Shown: positions 1 to 5,916 of the stretch, piece after piece
Layout of the letters: every line of letters starts with the position of its first letter
Numbering within the stretch: position 1 is the stretch's first letter
Origin: DASQLQ01 sp035629935
GTDB lineage: Bacteria > Actinomycetota > CADDZG01 > WHSQ01
Assembly: GCA_035629935.1 (NCBI GenBank)
Contig: DASQLQ010000077.1
Location: 1 to 5,916, forward strand
Length of the DNA stretch: 5,916 nt
Reading direction: 5' to 3'
Notes under the pieces: model-generated
Told to the model about the DNA's origin: nothing
Database searches by the model: none
The model's input: only the letters and a program-made list of their open reading frames with translations
Position numbers and translations under genes: made by a program

Positions 1-1
1 G

Positions 2-193
2 ACACGCCTGTTGGAGGACGTCGAGCTCGATCACGATGTGTTGAAGTACCTGGAGGACCACCGGCTGATGCCGGGGGCCGACCTGAAACTGGTCGAGAGG
101 GCCCCCGACGGAACCCTCACCCTCGAGGTGGGCGACAACCAGGTGTCCCTGGGTAGCGCACTGGCCGACAACCTCTGGGTGCTACCGGCCTAA
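2..193 (+). CDS. DtxR/IdeR-family metal-dependent transcriptional regulator, C-terminal part
   Basis: Only the last 63 codons and a TAA stop are in the window; the frame is open to the left edge, so the DNA-binding and metal-binding dimerisation domains lie outside. The visible part reads as the C-terminal FeoA/SH3-like domain of the DtxR/IdeR/MntR family: a DxxVLKYLEDHRLMPG stretch (the family pattern is about 'xLLxYLxxxGLxPG'), then alternating beta strands ending in 'SLGSALADNLWV'. Family members repress metal uptake genes, and some activate ferritin genes, when loaded with Fe(II) or Mn(II). An FTR1 permease and a ferritin close by make an iron-sensing role likely, but metal specificity cannot be read from this domain. 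A TTG at 11 is internal to the domain and is not taken as the start. An isolated FeoA protein is a less likely alternative, because the frame continues upstream without a start. Confidence 0.8.
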   Translation, partial: TRLLEDVELDHDVLKYLEDHRLMPGADLKLVERAPDGTLTLEVGDNQVSLGSALADNLWVLPA

Positions 194-208
194 CGGCCGG
201 CGCGCCGG
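185..208. terminator. Overlapping GC palindromes in the convergent gap; possible bidirectional terminator
   Basis: Two perfect inverted repeats overlap here. CCGGCC (185-190) pairs with GGCCGG (195-200) around the loop TAAC, which contains the stop codon of the regulator gene. CCGGCGCGCCGG (197-208) is a 12-bp palindrome. They lie between two convergent genes, where a terminator is expected. Neither strand shows a T-run after the stem, so this is not a canonical intrinsic terminator. Such palindromes also arise by chance in GC-rich DNA. Confidence 0.3.
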
Positions 209-237
209 TCGAGTCCGCTGCGCGGGGTGCTTCCTGC

Positions 238-729
238 CTAACCCAAGTCGACCGACATGCGGGCGTCGACGCCGCTACCCCGATCCGGGTCGCTACCTCT
301 GATCAAGACCCAATGCTCACTAACAGTCGCTCGAAACAAACGGAACAGGGCCGGCGGGCGCAGATCGGCGGGCGCTAATGCCTCCACACCCTCGAAGCGC
401 GGTCGGAAAGCGTGAGCGCACTCTTCCTGGCTAGGCTCCGATATCTCCTCGGCATAGGCCCGCATGTACACCGCCTCTGCGCCTCCGATGGGGACTTGGG
501 AATCGAACACCACGATGCTCGCATCTGGTCTAAGGGCCAGATTCCGAGAATGCAGAGCCTCTGGGGACGAGATCCAATACAAGACTTTGTATCCATCAGG
601 ATTGAAGTACACCGGGGTCACCCACGGCTCCCCGGCATCGCCGGCGGTCGCTATCACCATGTACCGATTGCCATCGATCACTCGCTTTGCCATGGCTACG
701 AGCGCGAGATCCGACTTCATATCGCTCAC
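238..729 (-). CDS. FMN-binding split-barrel protein, pyridoxamine 5'-phosphate oxidase-like
   Basis: A 163-residue protein that resembles the small PNPOx-like flavin/F420 split-barrel family. Visible hallmarks are an early strand pair RYMVIATAGDAGEPWVTPVYF (about residues 22-42), the segment 'SRNLALRPDASIVVFDS' (61-77), which in this family lies near the flavin phosphate, and a closing 'FRATVSEHWVL' near residues 132-142. It has no signal peptide or membrane segment, so it should be cytoplasmic. The substrate cannot be deduced: members include true PNP oxidases, F420-dependent reductases, general stress proteins and distant haem-degrading enzymes (HugZ/HutZ). The gene starts 16 nt after the ferritin stop and is probably co-transcribed with it. 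The start is uncertain: GTG at 729 has only a weak ribosome site, and an in-frame ATG three codons later is an alternative. It ends with TAG, 44 bp from the convergent regulator gene. Confidence 0.75.
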   Translation of the reverse strand: MSDMKSDLALVAMAKRVIDGNRYMVIATAGDAGEPWVTPVYFNPDGYKVLYWISSPEALHSRNLALRPDASIVVFDSQVPIGGAEAVYMRAYAEEISEPSQEECAHAFRPRFEGVEALAPADLRPPALFRLFRATVSEHWVLIRGSDPDRGSGVDARMSVDLG

Positions 730-745
730 TTAAGACGCTACCGAC

Positions 746-1252
746 CTAGCCCGTGGCCTCGGCTCCGATCCGCGAACCAAGTGAGCGGTCCAGGATGAAC
801 AGTCCGTTCCCGTCGGAGCCGATGCGGTGCAGGTCGTCGACTATCTGACCCACCGTCTTCTCTTCTTCGACCTGCTCGGTGGCGAACCAGTCGAGCCACG
901 CCTGCGACGCGAAGTCCTTCTCGGTGGCGACCAGGTCGTACAGCTCGTTGATCGCTGCGGTCACGGCCTTCTCGTGACCCAACGCCGTCTCGAACACGTC
1001 CTGTACCGACTTGTAGCTCGTGGGGGCGGCATCGAGCTGCTTCAACACGACCTCGCCCTCCCGATCGATGATGAAATTGTAGAAGCGCAACGCGTGCTGC
1101 TGCTCTTCGTCGAACTGCGCGCGTAGCCACTGTGCGAAGCCGGGAAGGCTCTCCGATTCGCAGTAAGCAGACATCCCGAGGTACACGTACGCGGACTGCA
1201 ACTCCTTCTGTAGCTGGTCGTTCATCGCTCGTTCGACTTTCTTGTTAAGCAT
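746..1252 (-). CDS. Ferritin (non-haem, FtnA type)
   Basis: A 168-residue ferritin, the usual length for bacterial FtnA. It stores iron in the cytoplasm as a 24-subunit shell, oxidising Fe(II) at a di-iron ferroxidase centre. All expected ligands are present at the same residue numbers as in E. coli FtnA: E17, E50, H53 (in the D-EEQQH helix), E94 and E130, with Q127, plus the third-site residues E49, E126 and E129 and the conserved Y24. There is no mid-helix methionine equivalent to the haem ligand of bacterioferritin that I can place with confidence, and overall it looks like FtnA (for example Thermotoga ferritin) rather than bacterioferritin. The ATG start has a good ribosome site 6 nt upstream and a plausible promoter. 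It is followed 16 nt later by the split-barrel gene. DtxR/IdeR-type regulators control ferritin in some actinobacteria; a DtxR-family gene lies just beyond. Confidence 0.95.
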   Translation of the reverse strand: MLNKKVERAMNDQLQKELQSAYVYLGMSAYCESESLPGFAQWLRAQFDEEQQHALRFYNFIIDREGEVVLKQLDAAPTSYKSVQDVFETALGHEKAVTAAINELYDLVATEKDFASQAWLDWFATEQVEEEKTVGQIVDDLHRIGSDGNGLFILDRSLGSRIGAEATG

Positions 1253-1258
1253 CTGGTT

Positions 1259-1264
1259 CCTCTC
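1259..1264 (-). promoter_or_regulatory. Ribosome binding site of the ferritin gene
   Basis: The minus strand reads GAGAGG six bases before the ATG at 1252, a good match to the anti-Shine-Dalgarno sequence at good spacing. It supports the chosen ferritin start. Confidence 0.7.
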
Positions 1265-1278
1265 TTTTGCGTTACTCG

Positions 1279-1307
1279 ATCATAGGGACACGGTTGGCCG
1301 GCGTCCT
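1279..1307 (-). promoter_or_regulatory. Possible sigma-70-type promoter of the ferritin gene
   Basis: In the 101-bp gap between the chelatase-like gene and ferritin, the minus strand carries TATGAT (1279-1284), five of six bases of the -10 consensus. A weak -35 (AGGACG, three of six) lies 17 bp further upstream. A transcript starting about 7 nt downstream would have a leader of about 20 nt ending in the ribosome site. I found no clear 19-bp IdeR/DtxR operator (TTAGGTTAGGCTAACCTAA type) overlapping it. The 8-bp palindrome CCTATAGG at 1305-1312 borders the -35 region, but its role is unknown. Confidence 0.4.
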
Positions 1308-1353
1308 ATAGGTCCTCCGAACGAGGTGCTTGCGCGAACCCAGACAAACGGCT

Positions 1354-2694
1354 TTAGGTGCGCCGAAGAACTCGCCCTAGGGCAGCATCGACAACATCGA
1401 TGAAAGCCTCCGTCTTCGACCTAGCGCCGAAAGAACTGTTCGTTATCCGAACGTCCATCCCCGAGTACCGGAATCGCGATTCGTATCTGTCATTCCAGTC
1501 CGGGATCGGTCGCTCATAGCCGGTTCGCAAGATGATGAGCGTGTCCCGCGAGTCGGAATCGAACTCGTAAGGGATGTCGATCACCTGCTGGAACCCCGCC
1601 TCCTTGCGTTTCTCCAACGCTTCCATCGGCGAGTCCATGAGATCCTCGGCATCGTCTTCCTCCGACGCGCCGTCGCCATAGATGTGGAACACCTCTAGAC
1701 GACCCTCGTATCCGACGCGACGTTCGATGGCCTTGGAGGCGCGCTCGAACAACTGCTTCGACCACCGGTGGTAGGCGTCCGCTCCGCAGTTGTACTCACC
1801 ACAAGCCCCGGTGGGGAGGCCGTGCCCCGACAGATGGACCGCGATCGACGAGCCATCTTCCACACGAGATACCTCGCGAGCGGCCTTTGCGACCACGGCA
1901 TCAACGAAGTGATCCGACACCCCGATGGGCTCGCTGAAGGAAAGGGACACTGAAGGGTCGACGCTCTCGACGATCTCATGCAACTCGTGTCGAATCATGT
2001 GCGTTTGCATGATGTCGGAGAAGCCAACTCCGTGGTACGCGACGACGATGTGATCGACGCGCTCCCGATTCACCAGTTCAAGAACCCCGCGTCGCAGACC
2101 TCGGTGCGATCCACCTATCCGTGGGTCGATGCCGTATCCGATCGCGATCGGCAACCGCCGCCCGTATCGAGACCGCGCCCATCGGATCAATGTCTGTTTC
2201 TTCTCGAGCTTTTGGTCGTAGTTGGGAGAGCGGCCGCCCATCAACTCCCATTCGTGCCACGCGCCCAAACCGACGTGTTCGAAGATGTCCGGCTCCCCCA
2301 TCCCCGGTCCCCCGGGGATCACGTGGTGAGCAGGCGTGCTGTCCGAGGCCGGCACGTACATGCCCGGTCCGTCTTGCGGCTGTAGCCATGCATCGATGAA
2401 TCTCGGTGACTCCTGGGTGGCACACGCGTAGCAATCGCGGTCCTGGACCACCGTCCCGTTATCTATCGACTTCACCCACGCCGGAATGAGTCCCATCTCG
2501 ATCAGATGGTTGAAGAATTCTCGGAAGCTCCAATAAGTGAACTGGTTGTATTCGGGAGGCTCCCCGTGATCGACGATCAAGAGCCCGACCCTCGGTCGCG
2601 AACCAGCCTGAGCGGTGGGTCCAATGGTCGAGACATACCCGGCCAGGAGGCCGACTGCGAGGAGGAGGGCGCCAAACCTGTGGGCAAGATTCAT
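1354..2694 (-). CDS. Exported ferrochelatase-superfamily protein (class II chelatase fold)
   Basis: A 446-residue protein. Residues 1-30 look like a secretion signal: a short basic start, a hydrophobic core (8-24) and a TAQA|GS cleavage site after residue 30. The rest resembles ferrochelatase/CbiK-type chelatases: a first strand 'RVGLLIVDHGEPPEYN' (35-50), 'VHLSGHGLP' (286-294) with H291 matching the catalytic His (H263 in human, H183 in B. subtilis ferrochelatase), 'PYEFDSDSRDTL' (375-386) matching the 'P-GF-SDH-ETL' motif, and a C-terminal 'EAFIDVVDAAL' helix. In the second motif the usual His and Glu (human H341, E343) are S382 and D384, so normal haem synthesis is doubtful. It has exactly four cysteines, C88/C91 and C298/C303. 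It is longer than ordinary ferrochelatase (about 310-360 residues). The ATG overlaps the preceding stop (ATGA). Export beside an iron permease suggests binding, insertion or removal of a metal outside the cytoplasm; this is inference. A periplasmic CbiK-like role is an alternative. Confidence 0.7.
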   Translation of the reverse strand: MNLAHRFGALLLAVGLLAGYVSTIGPTAQAGSRPRVGLLIVDHGEPPEYNQFTYWSFREFFNHLIEMGLIPAWVKSIDNGTVVQDRDCYACATQESPRFIDAWLQPQDGPGMYVPASDSTPAHHVIPGGPGMGEPDIFEHVGLGAWHEWELMGGRSPNYDQKLEKKQTLIRWARSRYGRRLPIAIGYGIDPRIGGSHRGLRRGVLELVNRERVDHIVVAYHGVGFSDIMQTHMIRHELHEIVESVDPSVSLSFSEPIGVSDHFVDAVVAKAAREVSRVEDGSSIAVHLSGHGLPTGACGEYNCGADAYHRWSKQLFERASKAIERRVGYEGRLEVFHIYGDGASEEDDAEDLMDSPMEALEKRKEAGFQQVIDIPYEFDSDSRDTLIILRTGYERPIPDWNDRYESRFRYSGMDVRITNSSFGARSKTEAFIDVVDAALGRVLRRT

Positions 2695-3125
2695 AGTGCT
2701 GCCTCAGTGAGCATCTGACTCAACCGATCCAGCGCTTCAGTCAATCGATCGTCCGGAGCCCTTTCGTCCATCAAGGCCTCGACACTTTCGTACTGCGTGT
2801 CGATCCCAGCCACGTCCGCCTCGATCTCATCCTTCACAGCCGAGTAACGGGCGCGGCTTCGAGCCAGAGCGGAGAGTGCTCCCTCGTACTCTGCTTCCGC
2901 GACGACCTCACCGTCCTCGACCGACTCCGCGTACTCGATCGCGACGATCTCGAGCGCTCCTTCGGCGGCGACCAATTCCGTCCGGACGGTCGCGGCCCTC
3001 TCCTCTGGGCTCGGCTCACCTTCTGGGAGGAAGAGCAGAACGAGGATCCCTCCGATGACGAGACCGGCAAGCGCTACCAGGATGCGAGCGCGCCACGGCG
3101 ACCGAGGCGGACGATAGATCGCCAT
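2691..3125 (-). CDS. Small membrane-anchored acidic helical protein, unknown family
   Basis: I do not recognise a family for this 144-residue protein. A short basic N-terminus (residues 1-13, several Arg) is followed by one hydrophobic segment, about 14-33 (ILVALAGLVIGGILVLLFL), which predicts a membrane anchor with the C-terminus outside. Residues 35-144 are almost free of Gly/Pro after the first few positions, Ala/Glu-rich and probably two or three long helices. I count about 29 Asp+Glu against 9 Lys+Arg in this part, so it is strongly acidic. There is no cysteine or histidine. It starts 11 nt after the HyuA-like stop, with no convincing ribosome site, and its TGA overlaps the start of the chelatase-like gene. 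Its position suggests an accessory subunit of the permease or a tether for the exported chelatase-like protein. The acidic helical domain invites comparison with EfeO-type helical iron-binding domains, but no motif proves that. Confidence 0.7.
   Translation of the reverse strand: MAIYRPPRSPWRARILVALAGLVIGGILVLLFLPEGEPSPEERAATVRTELVAAEGALEIVAIEYAESVEDGEVVAEAEYEGALSALARSRARYSAVKDEIEADVAGIDTQYESVEALMDERAPDDRLTEALDRLSQMLTEAAL
2702..2706 (-). promoter_or_regulatory. Ribosome binding site inside the anchored-protein gene, for the chelatase-like gene
   Basis: The minus strand reads TGAGG seven bases before the ATG at 2694, within the last codons of the upstream gene. With the ATGA stop/start overlap it supports this start and coupled translation. 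Confidence 0.6.
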
Positions 3126-3136
3126 CTAGTAGGGCA

Positions 3137-5236
3137 CTAGGAACGGGCGAGGAGAACGAACGCCGGCGCGTTAGAGCCTTGCAAGAGCCCCTGCGCCGCC
3201 TCGAGGACTTGCGACGGAGACGTGTAGCAACTGAGATCGGTCATGGTCGCGCCGAGGACGAGATGCAGATGTGGGGCAACCGAGACGGGGCCAAGGTGCT
3301 TCGTCCGCGTTGCGATGAACGCAGGGAGACGCTCTGCCAACTCTGAAGCCGTCCCTGCAAGTACCTGTCCATCCTCGGTCGCAACGGGGGTCGCCCGCAG
3401 ATCGATGACGGTCCACCCGACCTCGCGTCGATGAGACACCGTGAAAACCGAATAGAAGTCGTTGCGGCCCACCAGCAAAGGGTCACCGCGCAGTTCCGCC
3501 TTGGCGGCAAGCAGGATCTCCTCCTCCGTGGCCACCGGAGTCGTCGGCGTGACGCCCGTCTGCAAGGCGACGCTGCCGATCGCAACAGCCCTGACCGCCC
3601 GGCGCTCGGGCACGACTTCGCTTGTCACCTGCAGGCTCTCGGGGGCCGCGCCCGCACGGACGGCCTGCTGTTCGGCGTCTCGGTGAAGTGTCTGCATCAG
3701 GTCCGGCGACGGATCTTTCGGCAGCGTTCGTTCGACCTCCGTGCGCACGAGCGACAGTGCATCGCCGATCGAGGAGATGACTTCGGCATGCTCCGGGATG
3801 CTCCATGAGTACCGCAGCTGGTCGGCGACGGTTGGCACGAGAGATCCGGCTCCCCCACCCACTCCGACGATCAGCGGCGCGTCCAGTTCCAGCTCAGCAG
3901 CAGCCTCACGCACGACCCCCACGATGCGCTTCGCAGCCACGTCAAGAACCGCCCGTGCCGCCTTCTCCCATGATTGGTCGAGAGCGCGCCCGAGGACCTC
4001 GAATGCGACCCGCGCCGATCGCTTCGACGTACGCGCATAGGCGTTCAGGGGAACCTGTTCCAGAGCGTTGGCCGCGCACGTCGGTGTCACTGCGAAACGT
4101 TCGCCATCCGGGAGTTCGAGGACCACGTATTCCTCGGGGTCGCCCGGGCGAGGGCTGATCAACCGGATCGACCCGGCCGACAGATCCCTATCTGTGTAGG
4201 CGCAGTATTCGAGGTCGGCGATATGAGCAGATCTAGGACCCACATCTGTTATCTGCAGCCCGCGGCGCCGGCGCGTTGCGCGGATAAGCGACCCTCCCCC
4301 GATCCCGGCGACGCGTGCATCCAGACTGCGGATACAAGTCACGTGCTCCAGGACCCGGATGTAGGAAAGAACCGGGCGACCGCCACGGACCGGGCTGACG
4401 TTGGTGCTCGTGCCACCAACCTCGACGACGATCCCGTCGCGAAGGGCGGACTGACGCAGGGCGCCGGCAACCGAAGCGGCCGGGCCGCTGAACGCGGTTG
4501 CGAGTGGATGCCTGCGCATCGTGCGAAGGTCGGCCGCGCCGCCGTCGCCGCGCATCACCATCAATGCAGCCCTCGATCCGTTGGAGAATGCCTCTTCCAC
4601 GAACCCCGCTGTTGCCAAAGCGGTTGGGAGGATGCTCGCGTTCACGGCCCCCGTGACGGTTCGCATCTCGAGCCCGTAAAGGCCCGTCAACTCGTGTCCG
4701 GCGCACGACGGAAGACCAAGCCGTCGAGCCGTGGCAACCACGGTGCATTCAGCCGACGTGTCCTCCACCCCGAACGCCTGCGAAACACAGATGGCCTCGG
4801 CTCCCCCGTCTTGGAGCCTTTCGACCGCACGCACGATGTCCTGCTCACGCAGACCGTTGGTGGCGTCCATGAACTCATGGATCGTCTCGAGCCCTCGTCC
4901 CGGAGCTATGGCTATGTCTCCAACCCGAGTCCGCTTGGCCGCTCGTCTCAGGTCCGGTCGGGCTCCGATGCCGATGACCCCGACACGGGCTGTGTCGCCC
5001 TCGAGAAGAGCGTTCACCGCCTGGGTCGTCGAGTGTGCGATCACGGCTACCTCGCCGTGCGCCCGCGCCGACGTCTTGACCTCCTCAGCCGCCGCTACTA
5101 CTCCTTCCGACACCCCGAGCGGTGCGTGATGGGTCGTCGGTACTGAGACGCTTGCGATCACCTCACCGGCTCGGTCGTCGCACGCGACGGCCTTGGTGAA
5201 GGTCCCGCCAACATCGACCCCGATCCGGATAGCCAT
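3137..5236 (-). CDS. Hydantoinase/oxoprolinase (HyuA)-family ASKHA-fold protein
   Basis: A 699-residue protein when started at the ATG at 5236, giving MAIRIGVDVGGTFTK, the standard N-terminus of the family. A longer open frame to 5419 would run 180 bases into the permease gene and adds no family sequence, so it is rejected. The ASKHA nucleotide-binding landmarks are in order: DVGGTFTK (8-15), 'GLEMRTVTGAVNASILP' (188-204), 'MRGDGGAADLRTM' (228-240), SGPAASVAGA (250-259), EVGGTSTNV (272-280), AGIGGGS (310-316) and GVGGGAGS (458-465). The usual DMGGTSTDV is changed to E272...N279, and the 'GPESAGA-PGPACYG' region is replaced by 'DVGPRSAHIADLEYCAY' (332-347). Residues from about 510 onward are not a part I can match to the standard family. 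Known members act with a HyuB-type partner in ATP-dependent hydrolysis of hydantoins or 5-oxoproline, or in acetone-type carboxylation; no HyuB gene is present here. It is cytoplasmic. Its TGATG overlap with the permease gene points to a job linked to iron uptake, not amide hydrolysis, but the substrate is unknown. Confidence 0.8.
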   Translation of the reverse strand: MAIRIGVDVGGTFTKAVACDDRAGEVIASVSVPTTHHAPLGVSEGVVAAAEEVKTSARAHGEVAVIAHSTTQAVNALLEGDTARVGVIGIGARPDLRRAAKRTRVGDIAIAPGRGLETIHEFMDATNGLREQDIVRAVERLQDGGAEAICVSQAFGVEDTSAECTVVATARRLGLPSCAGHELTGLYGLEMRTVTGAVNASILPTALATAGFVEEAFSNGSRAALMVMRGDGGAADLRTMRRHPLATAFSGPAASVAGALRQSALRDGIVVEVGGTSTNVSPVRGGRPVLSYIRVLEHVTCIRSLDARVAGIGGGSLIRATRRRRGLQITDVGPRSAHIADLEYCAYTDRDLSAGSIRLISPRPGDPEEYVVLELPDGERFAVTPTCAANALEQVPLNAYARTSKRSARVAFEVLGRALDQSWEKAARAVLDVAAKRIVGVVREAAAELELDAPLIVGVGGGAGSLVPTVADQLRYSWSIPEHAEVISSIGDALSLVRTEVERTLPKDPSPDLMQTLHRDAEQQAVRAGAAPESLQVTSEVVPERRAVRAVAIGSVALQTGVTPTTPVATEEEILLAAKAELRGDPLLVGRNDFYSVFTVSHRREVGWTVIDLRATPVATEDGQVLAGTASELAERLPAFIATRTKHLGPVSVAPHLHLVLGATMTDLSCYTSPSQVLEAAQGLLQGSNAPAFVLLARS

Positions 5237-5916
5237 CAGGCTTCGGTTGCCACCGTCGGCTCGGGACGCACGACACGCCGCTCCCTGCGCGGTGCCACAA
5301 CGAAAGTCCATATCCCCCCGAGGACGTAGACGAGTGCCAGAGCACCCTGTGCCGCGAGCGACTCGAGGGTTGGATGCCATCCGGTTAGGTCGGCAAGGAA
5401 GATCGGAAGCTGAGGCCACTCTTCCAGGAACGTGATCGGGAACATCGCCGCCTGCTGCAGTGCACGCACCGCGTTACCGGCGAACGCAACGGAGATCGCC
5501 ATCACGAGGATCACCGCGGTCGTTAGAAACGCTTTGAGAGGTACCTTCCGGCCCGCCTTGAAGATCAAGTAGCCGACCACTGCCAAAACACATGCAGCAA
5601 CGGCCGCACCCCCGGCCACCCACGACCCCATCCCGGATGCGAACGTGTTGAGCGCTTGATAGAACAGAACCGTCTCGAATCCCTCGCGGAACACCGCAGT
5701 GAAACCGACGCCGGACAGTGCAAGAGCCGATCCGGTCGTGGCCGCGGTCCACACCTTGCCCTTCACGAACTCCATCCACCGGCGTTGTTCGAGGCGAGCA
5801 ACCAGCCAGAACGAGACGTAGAACAGCATCACCACCGCTGCGATGGCCGTCCCGGCTTCGAGAAGTTCGCGCTGGACGGGGGCGATCTCGAAGAAGATCG
5901 TGGCTCCGATGAAGAG
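5236..5916 (-). CDS. FTR1-family high-affinity iron permease, C-terminal part
   Basis: 226 codons are visible; the frame is open to the right edge, so the N-terminus and the first REGxE motif lie outside. This is an integral membrane protein of the FTR1/EfeU family, which imports iron (Fe3+ in the yeast and EfeU models) using paired REGxE motifs in two helices. The second motif is intact: 'FREGFETVLFYQAL' (REGFE at visible residues 77-81). Around it are hydrophobic segments at about 21-40, 59-76, 99-119, 129-147 and 188-207. The segments 'FFEIAPVQRELLEAGTA' near the left end and 'LTGWHPTLESLAAQGAL' (177-193) are typical of bacterial FTR1 proteins. The C-terminal tail after about 208 is Arg-rich and cytoplasmic. 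The TGA stop shares its A with the ATG of the HyuA-like gene (TGATG), so the two are translationally coupled. Any operator for the operon would be outside the window. Confidence 0.93.
   Translation of the reverse strand, partial: LFIGATIFFEIAPVQRELLEAGTAIAAVVMLFYVSFWLVARLEQRRWMEFVKGKVWTAATTGSALALSGVGFTAVFREGFETVLFYQALNTFASGMGSWVAGGAAVAACVLAVVGYLIFKAGRKVPLKAFLTTAVILVMAISVAFAGNAVRALQQAAMFPITFLEEWPQLPIFLADLTGWHPTLESLAAQGALALVYVLGGIWTFVVAPRRERRVVRPEPTVATEA

Noticed and set aside
738..1130. A 130-codon - strand frame within the ferritin gene
   Set aside because: It is the shifted frame of ferritin, highly Arg-rich and without domain features.
1314..1326. CCTC...GAGG inverted repeat upstream of ferritin
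   Set aside because: The stem is only four base pairs with no T-run, too little for a terminator or operator call.
1354..1359. TTAGGT resembling half of an IdeR/DtxR operator
   Set aside because: The other half of the 19-bp palindrome is missing, and the site lies at the stop codon of the chelatase-like gene, about 70 bp upstream of the candidate ferritin -10 element.
3974..5146. A 390-codon open frame on the + strand
   Set aside because: It lies antisense inside the HyuA-like gene, whose family motifs are unambiguous. The translation is rich in Arg, Pro and Ser without a recognisable domain, as expected of an antisense frame in GC-rich coding DNA.
5237..5419. N-terminal extension of the HyuA-like protein by 61 residues
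   Set aside because: It would overlap the permease coding region by about 180 bases, reads as low-complexity Arg-rich sequence, and the family N-terminus begins exactly at the ATG at 5236.
1..5916. tRNA, rRNA, CRISPR array, insertion sequence or long direct repeats
   Set aside because: I saw no cloverleaf, spaced repeats, transposase or terminal inverted repeats on either strand; the window is almost fully coding.

Overview
This is a GC-rich, densely packed window devoted almost entirely to iron. The regulator tail resembles actinobacterial IdeR/DtxR proteins, and the codon use and composition fit a high-GC bacterium. I would guess Actinomycetota, but nothing in the window proves the lineage.

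Layout. The left edge holds the last 63 codons of a DtxR/IdeR-family metal-dependent repressor on the + strand. All other genes are on the - strand and face it. Reading right to left, they form two groups. The first (5916 to 1354) is a four-gene run: an FTR1-type iron permease cut by the right edge, an ASKHA-fold protein of the hydantoinase/oxoprolinase (HyuA) family, a small membrane-anchored acidic helical protein, and a ferrochelatase-superfamily protein with an export signal. The junctions are a 1-nt overlap (TGATG), an 11-nt gap and a 4-nt overlap (ATGA), so the four are very probably one transcription unit with translational coupling. After a 101-bp gap with a plausible promoter comes the second group (1252 to 238): a ferritin with a complete ferroxidase centre, then, 16 nt later, an FMN split-barrel (pyridoxamine-phosphate-oxidase-like) protein. 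This pair converges on the regulator across a 44-bp gap rich in GC palindromes.

How the genes may work together. The permease would import iron, the ferritin would store it, and the DtxR-type regulator is the natural candidate to control both. The unusual part is the partner set of the permease. The classic FTR1 partners (EfeO and the haem peroxidase EfeB, or a multicopper oxidase) are not seen in this window. In their place are an apparently exported chelatase-fold protein, an anchored acidic helical protein and a HyuA-like ATPase-fold protein with no HyuB partner here. I infer a possible undescribed iron- or tetrapyrrole-linked uptake module. The family assignments rest on visible motifs; the joint function is inference. 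Genes to the right of the window could change this view.
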